Of a stretch of DNA of 64,000 nt, positions 10,380 through 21,599 are shown one piece after another. The notes under the pieces were generated by a model that was not told the DNA's origin, did no database searches, and saw only the letters and a list, made by a program, of their open reading frames with translations. Position numbers and translations under genes: made by a program. The stretch lies in assembly GCA_946122785.1 (NCBI GenBank), contig CAMGYJ010000002.1, positions 18,326,492-18,390,491 on the forward strand. The letters are read 5' to 3'. This DNA is from Linum tenue (Eukaryota; Streptophyta; Magnoliopsida; Malpighiales; Linaceae). The stretch's first letter is position 1. Each line of letters starts with the position of its first letter.

Positions 10380-13246
10380 AGGATGGTAACGTTGCTGCTG
10401 CTGAATGGAATTCTTCTCCCGAACCCACTAAATTTGGGCGCGCCCTTTGATCCGATGAATTATATAAACGGTATGAATTGAACAATAATAATAATCGCTC
10501 AATCATGGATAAAAGTCGTTACTGATAGGAAAATCGCACAAGGGAGGTATGAGTTTCCAGAAATATTAATCAAAACGCATTCTTCTCCATCTCCATTCAT
10601 GTTTATATATATATTCGCCATCAATATAGTTTTTTTTTTCTTCCATAGGTATCCCACAAGGTGGGAGAGAGCAAGATACGAAATATAAATACAAATCCTT
10701 TGCAGATCAAATCACAAAAGATAAATAAGGAAGAAATGTCGGTGATCCAACGATAAGAGGGCTTTTTTGCCACGATATGGACAGCCCTAATATACCTATG
10801 CATTAACAAGAATCCATGTATTTGCTTCAACCCTTTTCGGGGCGGAAGTGATGGACCAAACTCCTGTGGTTGTCAAGTGATCAGAAAGCAGCAATTCCAC
10901 GTTGACTCCTCATCGAAACCATAAAGTCCATATGTCTTTGTCATGACACTAACACCCCACGCTTACACCCCACCTTTACAAGTTGAAGTTGTGCGAGATG
11001 AATTTGATAAGCAGCTTCACCTGCAAAACAAACAAATGCAAAAGGCAGACCAAGCCAACAAACAAATACAACGTGTCACAAGCAATTTCCTGCAAAATAA
11101 CCAACTTAGCAAAAGTAGATAGACCCAAGTAGCCAATGCATATACTCAATCCCGCCAAAAGGCCCAAACCACATAGGGTTTTGCTTTACAAATCACTGCC
11201 AAAAACTTCCAAACATACTACACCACGGCCAAACTTTTCTTCGGCAAGCAGAAAATAATCAATCATAAAAATGAATTTAATAAAAAATAAAATATTCAAG
11301 CATAAGTCTCTATAAAGCACATCTGTCGACATTCGCTGCGCCAGGATAAGCATTACGTTATTTGCATTTAATGAAATAAAAAAGAATAGTTGTTAATTAA
11401 CCTTGTTAAATTAATGAAGCTTTAGAAATGTAATAATTATTTCCACCAAGCAATAACGATGAAAAAAGGTAAGAATTAGAACCTGCATCAAGGAATAAAC
11501 ATAATAGGCTAAGCAACCAGTACAAATCATAAGCAGCCAGAAGGCCATAATGCCGCATGACGCTGGCTATTCCAAATTGAGATCTAGGTGATTGTAAGAA
11601 GACGAGAACCTTTTCAGCAGAGTTTGATAAGACAGAGTTAGAATACCTGGGGATGCCTAAATGTTGTCCCGATCGAAAGGGATGACAAACTACCGTTGAT
11701 TATCGTTTCTGGAATGGACGCAATAGGGGAAATGTTGGAGAAGCAGCAGCGGTGGAAGGTGGACGGCGTTACGGCGGCGATAGCGAGACTCACTGGGGCA
11801 ATTAGATCCGGTCTAATCTGAGATCCACTTCCTAGATGTTAGCTTGGACGAAACTGGTGGCTAGGCTACCGGACGGAATACAGGATCAGAAGAGCTGAAG
11901 GGGAAAGCAGGTGGAGCATGGAGATACGGTTGTGGAGGCGGGCGATGGATTCCATTTCCACCCATAGATAGATATGGCAGAAGAAAATCAGGAAAAGAAT
12001 TCACTGCCCATAACGGCAAAGGAGGAGATCTACCAGTGACGACCAGTCAATCCCAACCGTACCCAATCAGATTCTGGAAAAGCACCAACTAGCAAAGTGC
12101 CTCAAAGCGGCAGAACCTCGCACAAGCTACCAGTCAAGAACCCTATGTTATGTTGTCCCCAAGATCCTCAGCCACTCCCAAGCTAGCTAGCTGACGTTGA
12201 TTGTAGCTCAGCGAGCTCTTGATGACCGGGGATATGTTCAACAGATCGCTACAAGGATGGCTGACTGTTGATGATGTGGGAATGTGTAAATTTGAGTAAA
12301 GTATCATGGGGAAGGAGGGAGTTCCATTAATATAGTCTTTTTCCTTGTCTCCTGTATTTTATTGCAAATCCAAACTATAATTGTAAAAAAAAAAAATGTG
12401 CAGCTAGCTTCATTTTCACAATTTCCTCTCGCATTGTTGAAATTTCTATTCTATCTATCACCCATCAACTATCTATTTCTTTTTACATTGTTATATTCCG
12501 TCACTGAATCCATTACCTCGCCGCATTAGTACACTCTTTCTTTGTTTCCTGCATGCATTTAACTAAAAACATAAATATTTGACGGTACAGATTTTACATT
12601 TGGGAAACACCATTTTCAAGAAGTTAAATTTACGCCGTCCATGTCACAATGAGGGCGATACTGTTGCTGCTGGACCCATCAAGCCAGACGGTGATGGAAT
12701 CATAAAGCAAGATGAAATCGCCGAATCAGGCGATGGAATTACGAAGCAAGACGGCGTTGGGTTTGTCTCTGGTGCTGCAGAAGCCACCAACAAAGACAAG
12801 ATTACCAAAGGGAACCCAATACTCCCTTGAGGAGGTCGCAGATCGATCAGTCTGTACGTTCGTCAAAGTTGTTCTTGCGATGATGAGTTTGCTGTTTCTA
12901 TGGCTGAGAAGTTACACTACTGCTAATCATTGTAAGCTAATTAAATAAACAAACAAATGTGGCACTATAATATTACTAATAGAATAATTGCAACTTGGCA
13001 AGTGAATGTTGCTAAACTCTAAAGCAATTAATTCTCACTCCACATACTCGAGACACGGAAAAACAAGTCGTCATTTCTACACCTTAATTTTCTTACTCAA
13101 ATTCAGTAGATACCCTCGCGTCCGACTTAATTGTTGGAGGACAAATCCAGATGTCAACACGTAGGTTAATTTTTGTTTTAAAGGTCTCGTTCTTCCCTAT
13201 TTAAAGAAAGTGACAAAGTTGGATCGAACCCTTACCCTCAATTTTA
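10380..13246. other. long stretch with no recognised gene
   Basis: AT-rich sequence with short open frames only and no family signature that I recognise. A more GC-balanced portion (about 11530-12260) contains the GGTAGCTTG/GACGTTG-type sequence of a transcribed region, but no coherent reading frame. At 12660-12760 a Gly/Asp-rich imperfect repeat (GATGGAAT, AAGCAAGA) occurs in an 83-codon frame. I cannot support a gene here. Confidence 0.4.
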
Positions 13247-13465
13247 GTGAACAGCTATTTGCCGCCAACTATAAAGAAAAAAAAAAAATTGAATTCAAAT
13301 TTTGAATTTTCCCCCTCCTCCCCTTCCTTTCATTCTATAAATTCGGATACTATTAACATTTGACTCATTCCAACAAAAACACTTTTGTCGACGAGCCCAG
13401 TGCCTCCATCGCCGGCACCGTTCCTCCGTCGTCCTCAATCGTCGGAAAACAAGTAAGTTTACTTT

Positions 13466-15510
13466 TTACGGCAAGTTTTCCAATTTTCCGGCGAAAAACA
13501 CGGCGGCCCGAAAAAAAATTGTGGCCGGAACGCCTCCGAGCCAAAAGAAATTTTCGGCCCCGCGGCCGCAATTTTTTTTCGGCCGGTCGTCGAACACGCC
13601 GGCCAAAATTTTTCCGGCGGCGTGTTCGTCGGGCGGCCGAAAAAAAATTGCAGCCGGGGCGACGACGGGTCGAAAAAAGTTTTCGGCCGGGCGTCGCACC
13701 GGCCGCAAAAAATTTTCGGCCAGGCAACGCACCGGCCTCAAAATATTTTTGGCCCGGTGGCGCACCGGCCGCAAATTTTTTTCGGCCCGCCTAAAGTGTT
13801 CTCTTTGAAGCTCAATTTCATCATTGACTTGTTGTTGACGTGGGGGGTTTATATAATCCAATGTCCGCCAAAATACATGCAACTCTTGAGCATAGAATTG
13901 ACGTCCTTCTTCCTTAGCTTGAACAACCTTGCAAGCACACTTGAGCCCATGTGTCATCTGAAAATGACACGCACAACTGTCCTTCAACTCCGCCGCCCCA
14001 TCTAACATCAGTTTGATTGCCTCACAACTAACGACCCTCCTAAAAAACGTGCAAGGAGGCTCAATTGCCCTACTCAGATTGCGGTTAAGTGACTTGTGCA
14101 GTTCATTCACCACTTTCAGAAACTGATGTTTCATGTAGTTGTGGTTCTTCGCAAAACAAGTGTCAATCGCTCCTCTACCAGACACAAGGAAAGTCTTGAA
14201 TGAAGAGTGAGATGACTCAACTCTATTCGAACTCGTGTTACCAAGATGAAACACATGGTTCGTGTAGCACTTTGCCCATATTGTCTGATGAGGCAACCAC
14301 TCACCTCGCACATAGTCGACCATTTATATGTTCTTCTGTGTCCAGACCCTCTCAAACTCATTAATATTTTGAAGAAAACCCTCCTGAGTCCAACTCCATG
14401 GAGCTTTGTCGAAATATTTCTTCCATACCGCTTGTGCTACCTCTCTTTTTGCAATTCCACCCAGTAATTGCTCAAACTTTTGCTTCACACAGTTGTTGAC
14501 GTGCCATAAACATAGTAGGTGGACAGTATGTGGGAGAGGGAAGACCATAGGAATAGAAGCAAGCAGACCACCTTCTTTGTCTGTCACAATGACATTCGGA
14601 ACCGTATCACCGAGCAACCCTTTAATACATCGCAACAGCCACTCATATGTTTCCCTTGTTTCCTGCTTAATAATTGCACATGCAATGTTGAAATTCTTCT
14701 TGACTGGAGTAACCCCAATAATCTCAACCCATGGCCAGCCATACCTGTTCATCTTGTAGGTCGAGTCAATGAGGATGACGTACGACCATGCATGCAACAT
14801 CTGAATGGACGTCGGGTGCGCAAAAAACAGATTAGTGAGCACATTATTAGAGTCCTTTTGCAAACAGATATGGTACCCACGTTGTTCAGCTCCGTGAAGC
14901 GCAAACTGTATCGCATCCATTTCACCCATCTCATCCAATCTTGTCTTGTAATTTCTGTTGTACATCTGTTTGATATCATGATTCACACCCCCTTCAGTAT
15001 TGAGTGTCGTCTTCTGCTGATTTGGTCTCACCCCGCCTTCCTCATTAATCTTAACCTCTCTTTTTCAGCCTCACTAAACTGTTTGTTGTGTCGGTGATGT
15101 TCTAGATACAACACCTTTTCATGGTTGTGAAACCCTCTATTAGCTCCGGTTTCACGACTTGTCACTCCCACTATGACCCATGTGTTTGGACCATTCTCTT
15201 GCCATACTTCCTCAATACATATCTGAAACTGGCAACCAGTACCCTTCGAACTAATATTCCCACGCGTCTCCTTCGTAGGGTCTGGTTTATAAGACTTAAC
15301 GATCCTACTGCTTCTGTCGCAATACATACAGAGGGCAGTAACATGATGTAGTCCAGCAGTATTCGGTTTCCATGCTCCTCTAACAATAAAGAACCCACAC
15401 TCCTGAGCGATTGCTTTTGCAGCTAACTCAGCTAACTTCACACTTGCATAATGGATCCCATTCTCAAATTCATGTGTGTAATCATGATCGGCCGGTAACC
15501 ACTCTGACAT
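13466..15510 (-). pseudogene. MULE transposase, FAR1/Jittery-like, nearly intact
   Basis: An ATG at 15510 (MSEWLPADHDY) opens a frame with a FAR1-type DNA-binding region and then an MULE/DDE domain. The catalytic acids appear as D in VILIDSTYKMNRYG (about 14764), D in VIVTDKEGG (about 14590) and E in SNRVESSHSSF (about 14215). A SWIM-type zinc finger CACHFQMTHGLKCAC follows near 13960. Only two lesions are visible: a one-base shift in a GGGG run near 15036, and a single TAA at 14324-14326. The frame then continues into the GC-rich array, adding an Asn/Arg/Pro-rich tail. The enzyme would bind terminal repeats and move the element. FAR1-family host regulators share this ancestry, but the array context points to a transposon. 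Confidence 0.8.
13500..13795. repeat. GC-rich subterminal tandem array (left)
   Basis: Imperfect repeats of about 36 bp alternate GGCCGGGCGTCGCACCGGCC-like GC blocks with A/T runs (AAAAAATTTTCGGCC). Every unit contains CGGCC next to an A or T run. Base composition differs sharply from both flanks. Confidence 0.8.
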
Positions 15511-15656
15511 TTTTGCTACAATTACAATATAACACATCAATATTCCTGTGAACCTAAACGCTAATTTCAAGTCTTAACCGCTAAATTCAACTCCTAAACT
15601 CTAAATTCAACTCCTAAACGCTAATTTCAACTCCTAACCGCTAAATTCAACTCCTA

Positions 15657-15880
15657 AAATCGGCGGCCGGAACCTGGCCTGGCCGACGGAAATCGATGGC
15701 CGGAGCCAGGCTGAGCCAAAAATATTTTGTGGCTCAGCCAGGCTCCAGCCACCGATTTCCGTCGGCCGGGCCAGGTTCCAGCCGCCGGAAATTTTCGGCC
15801 TGGCCAAGTTCCAGCCTCCGGAAATTTTCGGCCTGGCCAGGTTCCGGCTACCGGAAATTTTCGGCACACCGTTTGTTCGT
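15657..15880. repeat. GC-rich subterminal array with long inverted repeat (right)
   Basis: About 33-bp units of the type CCGGAAATTTTCGGCCTGGC recur at 15780-15870. The inner part, 15671-15777, is a long hairpin: about 46 nearly complementary bases on each side of a loop AAAATATTTTG (arms contain GGCCGACGGAAATCGATGG and its near-complement). The CGGAAATTTTCGGCC core echoes the left array. Confidence 0.8.
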
Positions 15881-16157
15881 TGCAAATCGGCGGAATTTTT
15901 TTTCGAAACTACAAAAAATTTACCTACCTGCTTAGTGATGATTCATTGATGCGTGTCCGCAGTTTACGTCGAGGATGGGCTTTCCCGATAGTTTTCCAGC
16001 GACTTTTCCGGCGAGCGTCGATTTTTTCTGATTCAATACGTTTTTTGAAAGTTGAATATGTTGTAGTTTGTGAAACTTCTTAACCAAGGATGTACATATA
16101 TACTTTTTTTTTAGTTGGCGTTAAATAGCAATTTTTTTGGCGGCAAATAGCAAGCCC

Positions 16158-16572
16158 CCAATTTTATTACTCCAACCGAACGATAAGAATTGAATCTTGC
16201 TCGTGGAACACAATTTATTATCAACATTTTACATTTAGACGCTAACATGCATGTATTTCATTCAATATATTGGTCAAATTCACACGAAGAAATCCAGAGA
16301 AATGATCTATAAGAAGCATCCCCTCCCCCATTTCTTTGCCTCACTAGCTACACCTTTATTTATTTATTTTTCGACAAAAGATAATCATATATATTGAATA
16401 GAACAATAGATAATTACATTCTAGATCAGTTCAACCAGACCAGAAAATCAAAGAAACGGGATACATATAATCGGGTACAATAAAAGGACCTGGGGAAATT
16501 GAACAAAGCACACAGGGATACATGCAGCTATAGCTATTAGCTAGCTCACCATTATGAGCCTACTCGAGCTCG
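16158..16572. other. intergenic, no gene seen
   Basis: AT-rich spacer between the MULE and the 3' side of the secreted-peptide gene. It would hold that gene's 3' untranslated region. I see no open frame or repeat with support. Confidence 0.4.
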
Positions 16573-16746
16573 TCAGGATCCTTCCTTGGGGTGGGCTCTT
16601 AGGCACTTGGGATCGCACCAAAATACTCCACCAGGGCCGCCATTTGCCACTCGTACAGCCTCGTCGACGGCCACGCTCGCCAGCAAAAGTAACACCGCCG
16701 CAACAACTACAAAAAGTTTTGAGGCCGCCATTCTTCTGGTTATCAT
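16573..16746 (-). CDS. small secreted peptide, 57 residues
   Basis: The frame begins MITRRMAASK, has a strong hydrophobic core (LFVVVAAVLLLLASVA, about residues 11-26) and then an acidic and basic mature part ending VFWCDPKCLRAHPKEGS. Basic residues before the core make a classical signal peptide, so the product should enter the secretory pathway. The mature region has only two Cys (C-x3-C). I prefer the ATG at 16746 over an in-frame ATG at 16797, because the TATA box at 16805-16812 would place transcription start near 16775; an ATG five codons further in (MAASK) is also possible. Cleavage after ASVA would leave about 30 residues. I do not recognise the family. It could be a signalling or defence peptide, but nothing in the sequence proves that. 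Confidence 0.55.
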   Translation of the reverse strand: MITRRMAASKLFVVVAAVLLLLASVAVDEAVRVANGGPGGVFWCDPKCLRAHPKEGS

Positions 16747-16804
16747 GCACTGTTGTTTTGCTTCTGCAGAATGAAGTAAAGAGGGGGATGGAGCCATGGA
16801 GTTG

Positions 16805-16813
16805 AATATATAG
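16805..16813 (-). promoter_or_regulatory. TATA box of the secreted-peptide gene
   Basis: On the minus strand GCTATATAT stands about 60 bp upstream of the ATG at 16746 and only about 10 bp upstream of the alternative ATG at 16797. The spacing favours the inner start codon. Confidence 0.5.
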
Positions 16814-16829
16814 CGTGCGTGGTACGTGT

Positions 16830-17149
16830 GCCGGTTAGAATGCAAAGGCAATATATTGTAATTTTCCTTAACTCCTCTTTTTAATTGATCAATCTTCCAT
16901 ATTTGTTTTTGCAATTATCCCTTTTTTTCAAACAAAATTTTTGCAATTATCCTAAACTACCTTATTTGTCCGATATGTATATGGTGGTTTCTATGGTAAC
17001 AATGGTAAATCTATAAATGTCGCTAACTTTAGTAAGAAAATTTTATTTAGATCTTAAATTAATCGAGTTTTGAGTATGGTTCGACACCCTAACCTCTAAT
17101 GAGTAAACCTTATGTTCCAATTATCTAGTCCTTGTTGAGAGAAGCAAAT
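16830..17149. other. intergenic, no gene seen
   Basis: AT-rich sequence upstream of the secreted-peptide gene. It probably includes its promoter. No other structure was recognised. Confidence 0.4.
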
Positions 17150-17850
17150 CGATGCCAGTCTGTAAGCACCCTGAGAGGACGAGCAACATTAAAAGAAAGA
17201 AGTTAATGGTGCAAATCAGGCGAATACAGAATGATGTAGGAATGGAAAGAACAACAGACTTGCCGAAATTAAGCAAAACAGAATTGGCAAGAAGAGATTC
17301 CTCTGCAACGGCTCCTCTGTGAGATAGATATATATTGGAGGTTTATGGAGTTGAAGAGATTAGAGTTTTTCCTGTTGTTTTTCACAATACAGAACAAAAG
17401 AGAGAGCTTGAGAAGCAAGGGTCTTTTGTGAGGTGTGATCAGTAGTGCTAATCGAGGTGATTGGCTAGGAAAAATCGTGGGTGTTAGAACAGGAGGTTTA
17501 CACACCAGAAACTTAGCTTGGTCGATCAGCTGGGAGTTGATTAGTAGTTCACCAAGTTCTGTAAAACGTAAAACACTTAAGTAGTGCTTACGTAGGAGAT
17601 CTCAAGAAGAGAGTCTCATACCGTGGATTAGTCAATATTGAGATCCTCATTCTCCCAATATCGGATACCACGTAAAAATCCGAATTGTCTGTGTGAGTGA
17701 GTTTGATTTTGCTGGTATTTTTCTTGTCGTTGTACTCTGTTTTGCAGGAACAGAGTTCTGGGAAGAAGTCTTGACTTCTCTACGAAGAAGACGACGCTGA
17801 GGTTTGGACCCAGCCAGTAGGCCCAAACAGTTTTGCTAGCTAATATATTG
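17150..17850 (+). repeat. copia LTR-like remnant
   Basis: A block around 17600-17690 with a GTGGATTAGTCA-type stretch, ATTCTCCCAATAT and ACCACGTAAAAATCC resembles the downstream end of plant copia LTRs, and it matches 55480-55545 in the same order. No primer site, internal domain or partner LTR was found. It is either a solo or a decayed LTR. Confidence 0.4.
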
Positions 17851-18807
17851 CGCAGGGCTAAAGCCCATTTTGGGTCGTTTTGTTCATCAACTAGCGTTTA
17901 GAGCAACTGAAGCCAAAATCTACTTTTATTTTTATTTCACATTATTTCCATCACTCGACTTCTTCACTTGATCTGAGATTGCAGAATTAGGGTTCGGCCA
18001 AAAGGGGAGAACATCGAAGAAGAAACTCGAACGTCTCGCGCTCGACGATCCTACAGTCCTAAACCATAAACTCTTAGATGGTGCATCTTATATGTTGGAT
18101 ATACTTCGACAAATCACAATCGTCGATTATTGTTTACGAGACAAGCTCGTTCAAGCCTACGACGCAAGTTATTTTCCTAGTATATAAAAAAAATATTTTG
18201 AAAATACTGGTTTTATTAGGATTCTGAATTATAAAGTACCAAATAAACTACCCACACGTTTGCACTTTACAATTGGATTGCTAGTATAAATGGTTCAATC
18301 GTGTTTTGAGTTCGCTCACTGGGCGAAAAAATCTCTATTACAAATGGGTAAGTTATGAGTTTGTAAATCTCTTATCTAACCCTATTGTGATGTATGATAA
18401 GTAGGTTATGAGTACTATAGTTGATGACTTGATGGAGCTCGATTATTGATTAAAAACATGTGAGGAAACATTTTTTTCTTCCTTGCAAACTGATAAACTC
18501 ATACAAGCTAGAACATGAATTTTTATTTAAAAACTAAAAAAAATTATTACAGTTGGAACTGGGAAGAAGAAGAAGAAAAAAGGTTTTACTTCCTAGCATT
18601 TGATTCCCTTTGTTTTTTTATCCTCTAAAATTTGTCCTATCATAAGATTTGGAAAGTCAGAGCAAGCAAAAAAAGAAAATAAATTCATTACTAGAATTAG
18701 AAAACAGGGCGACCCGTGACATTGACTCCAGAATTAGAAAAATGTTGGTACTTGTTTCACTTACTTCCCATCAAACAAAATTGTCCTCTTCCACATCCCA
18801 ACTTTAG
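17851..18807. other. no recognised gene
   Basis: AT-rich sequence with stops in all frames beyond short lengths. Nothing supports a gene, RNA or element boundary here. Confidence 0.35.
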
Positions 18808-18985
18808 AATATGATTTTGAACCGAGCTCGATTTTGAGCTATACTTGACATTTTATCAGCCGAACGCGATTTTTGCTCGTTAAACTATCGAATCGAACTA
18901 GAACTTTTATTTTTGTAATCCATTCGAGCTCGACCTTGCCTATTAAAGTTTGTCTAGAACTTGAACCAAGCTCGAGTTTGGAATT
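18808..18985. repeat. dispersed repeat shared with 57535-57690
   Basis: The two copies share long blocks such as GAGCTATAC, GACATTTTATCAGC, CGATTTTTGCTCGTTAAA and TATCGAATCGAACTAGAACT. The GAGCTCGA-rich composition resembles arms of a hAT-like MITE, but no complete termini or target duplication were found. Confidence 0.6.
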
Positions 18986-19254
18986 ATTCTAATCAGCGAG
19001 TTTGATCCATGGAAAGATAGGCTCGAATCAAATGATTAACATTCCTCAGTTCGAGTTTGTAAAATTGGTTTAGGCTGTTACGTCGATTTGGTAAGTGGTA
19101 AGGTTTGATAGGAGTTCAAACGGTCTATGTAGTCCATGCGGTTTTAGCAAAACAACTAGAAAAGTGCAAATTCTTTAACATTCAATGAATTTAGACATAT
19201 ATATAATATGTTTAAAGACAATCTCTCTAAAATCAACTTCTATATTTAAATAAA

Positions 19255-19502
19255 GGGTTAATACCTTAGTTTGGCCTGAACTATACACAAACTTTCTACT
19301 TTGGCCCATGATTTCCGAAATTGCTATCCTGGCTTTAACTATGTACCATACTTCCTAACTTGGCCGGGAGTCAGATTTGACCATCAAATCGAATGGTCAA
19401 CTCCGTTGACCGTTAGTCAACGGCCAGCTCACTTGCCACGTCAGCGAGCTCGGAATAAAAAATTTATTTTTGAATTTTTGTATTCATTTTCTTTTCTAAT
19501 AA
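19255..19502 (+). repeat. left terminal inverted repeat of the Pack-MULE
   Basis: It matches the reverse complement of 25468-25719 with few differences. It includes GACCGTTAGTCAACGGCCAG and CCACGTCA-like stretches. The similarity resumes beyond the Helitron at 24878 (TAATAATAATAAA, then CTCTAATTATCCCC), which shows exactly where the Helitron landed. Confidence 0.88.
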
Positions 19503-20039
19503 TCCTAACAATAATATAAAGATGTTCTCCGTGAGAACATCTTTAATTCTAAATTTCGAGGCTTCTGAGTAAATTTAGGAAGGATTTTTTTGTCATTTTA
19601 GTTAATAATAAAAACTCTGAGCCTATTAGTAAACGGAGATTTTAATTGAGCTATTTTCTAGGTCAATTAATTATACTATTGGAAAAGAGATTCCGTAGGG
19701 AATTTTCTTTAAAATAATTATTATATTATTGTTATAGTTAGGAAATATGGTGGCGTGTATAGAGGTTTAGTCTGTTTATTTTATTTTTATTTATTTATTT
19801 ATTTATTTATGATACAGGTTAAGTGTTTGAGATGAATTATCATGTGTGACATTGCTAATTAATTAATTTTTAATAAATTTACTTAGACAAATCAAATAAT
19901 TTCGCATTATAAATCTATCTAAACCATACTTATAAGGAGGTTCCGCTTGAGAACTCCATCAATTACAATTTTTCTTGCTTATGCACAGAGAACGGAGGGG
20001 CCTTAAGGTCAAAACACAAATTTTAATCACATGGCCATA

Positions 20040-20510
20040 AAAAGAAGGGATGATGAGTATCTTGATACAAATATCCGTTTTATGACAGGTCGAGTTCAAA
20101 TCGGGTGATTTATCATGGGATGCGGGTTGGGGCAGATCGATTCAAATGGGTATGTAAATTCAATGTAAACCTTTGAAAATACTCATTTTTTCATTACAAA
20201 AATTTAAGAAACAAACTATAACATAATTAATATAGTTAAATTATTCATAAAATTGAGGTTCTCGCATATTTACAACTTTATTGTAGTTAAAATATTAGCT
20301 TATAAAAGTCAAATGCTAAGTAATTTGAGCAAAATCAAATGTGATTTAAGCAAGAACGAGTCAAAAAATGGGACAGGTCGGGCAGAGCAGGTCGAGGACT
20401 TTATCCATGCCCGCCTCGCCCACTTACTAGGCAGGTATTACCCTCCAAAAAATAGGTAAAACATATGAGATAAAACGGGACCAGTCGAAATTGTCATCTC
20501 TAACTACAAG
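20040..20510. repeat. possible hAT-like MITE inside Helitron-2
   Basis: The block is rich in GGGACAGGTCGGGC / GCCCGCCTCGCCC-type sequence and ends GAAATTGTCATCTCTAA, a terminus common in hAT-like MITEs. The left end (AAGGGATGATGAG near 20045) is only a partial inverted match and I see no clear target duplication. Confidence 0.35.
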
Positions 20511-21599
20511 CTTTGTGTTTTAAAAATTATATTGTCCTTCCATTGTTGCCTTCTGATTGGTAGGGCAAAAGCCATATTCGTTGTGTTTGAAGTGTATCTG
20601 AATATATCAACTACGTAGTGTCATAGGGTTCCATTTAGAAATTAATAGATTTGAGAATAGAGAAGTGAATTCTTGAGGAACGACAGCGAAAATTTATAGA
20701 ATTTGTTTAACTAATTTTTTTTTGCGAAGAGAAATAATTAGGTTTGCACGTTGATGTTAGAAGTTTGTCATTGTCAACTATTTTGTTGATATTATTTATT
20801 CTAAATATTTTTTGTCGGCTGTTTTGTTTAGTTCTATGCCTCGAAGAAATAACTCACATGGAGAGTCATACAAACAAACAAATAACGCTTCAATATATTC
20901 GTTAAAAATTGAATGCAAGTATAAATATTTTTATTAGCATAATTATATACATCTTACAATTTAATGTGTGTCCATGTCATGCATTATTCAGAAAAAAAGA
21001 GATCTATTTTTATAGCACCAGAAGGTGTGGTGAATTATAATCAGTCTCTATCTGAACTGCATAATAAATTTTCTTATGGTATGAATATGGCTCATAAATT
21101 GATTGTAATCTGTTAACTATTGCATACTGCTTGATCTTACAAAACTACCACTATCCATTTTTCTTTTTCAGAAATTTATTCACATAAACCAGAGTTAAAG
21201 AGAATTGATCAATCATTGACTAAATTAGCAAAAAGTAAACATGCTCTTAATAAATGGCAAAAGCATATATATGAAAAATTGTCAACATTCTTACCGACAA
21301 TCCATTATTTTCATGTTTGTTGTCAATTTATATGTTATCAAATTATGTGTTAGATGCTAGGATCGCTTATTTTAATGATTCATATACAAGACTTCAAAAT
21401 GAGATTAATAACTTACAAACTTTGAGAAATAGATTGTTGAGGTAAATCAAACTTGCTGAAAATTGTTATAATCGTCTTCGGGTGATGCGATCTGGAGAAT
21501 TTCCAGGTTTATGAATATTTTAATTATTTCATTTTCCTTCATTTATTATAATGTTGGAATTATTATCAAATGCATTCTTTATATTTGAGTTTTAATTTT

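Larger units (their letters stand above)
13247..16157. mobile_element. Mutator-like element with FAR1/Jittery-type transposase
   Basis: The 2911-bp element surrounds a minus-strand transposase gene. The ends carry a short inverted repeat with core GCTATTTGCCGCCAA (13254-13268 and, inverted, 16137-16151). The flanks show a 9-bp duplication matching at 8 of 9 positions (TCAATTTTA at 13238-13246, CCAATTTTA at 16158-16166). Nine-base duplications are the MULE rule. GC-rich arrays lie at both subterminal regions (13500-13795 and 15657-15880). Boundaries are inferred. Confidence 0.7.

Noticed and set aside
10252..11167. Minus-strand open frames of 63-84 codons
   Set aside because: No signature, no promoter or splice support, and one overlaps the Helitron-1 hairpin.
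13360..14005. Several plus-strand open frames of 95-144 codons rich in Arg, Lys and Pro
   Set aside because: They are readings of the GC-rich array in other frames and overlap the transposase remnant.
15634..16083. Open frames with repeated AGTWPGRKFP-like or RPGQVPA-like peptides
   Set aside because: Direct translation of the right-hand array; no start context or conserved domain.
16573..16914. 113-codon version of the secreted peptide
   Set aside because: The upstream part has no conserved character, puts the signal peptide in the middle, and lies upstream of the TATA box.
19500..19560. Hairpin GATGTTCTC...GAGAACATC considered as a transcription terminator
   Set aside because: It sits at a fixed distance from a Helitron 5' end and is better explained as part of that terminus.
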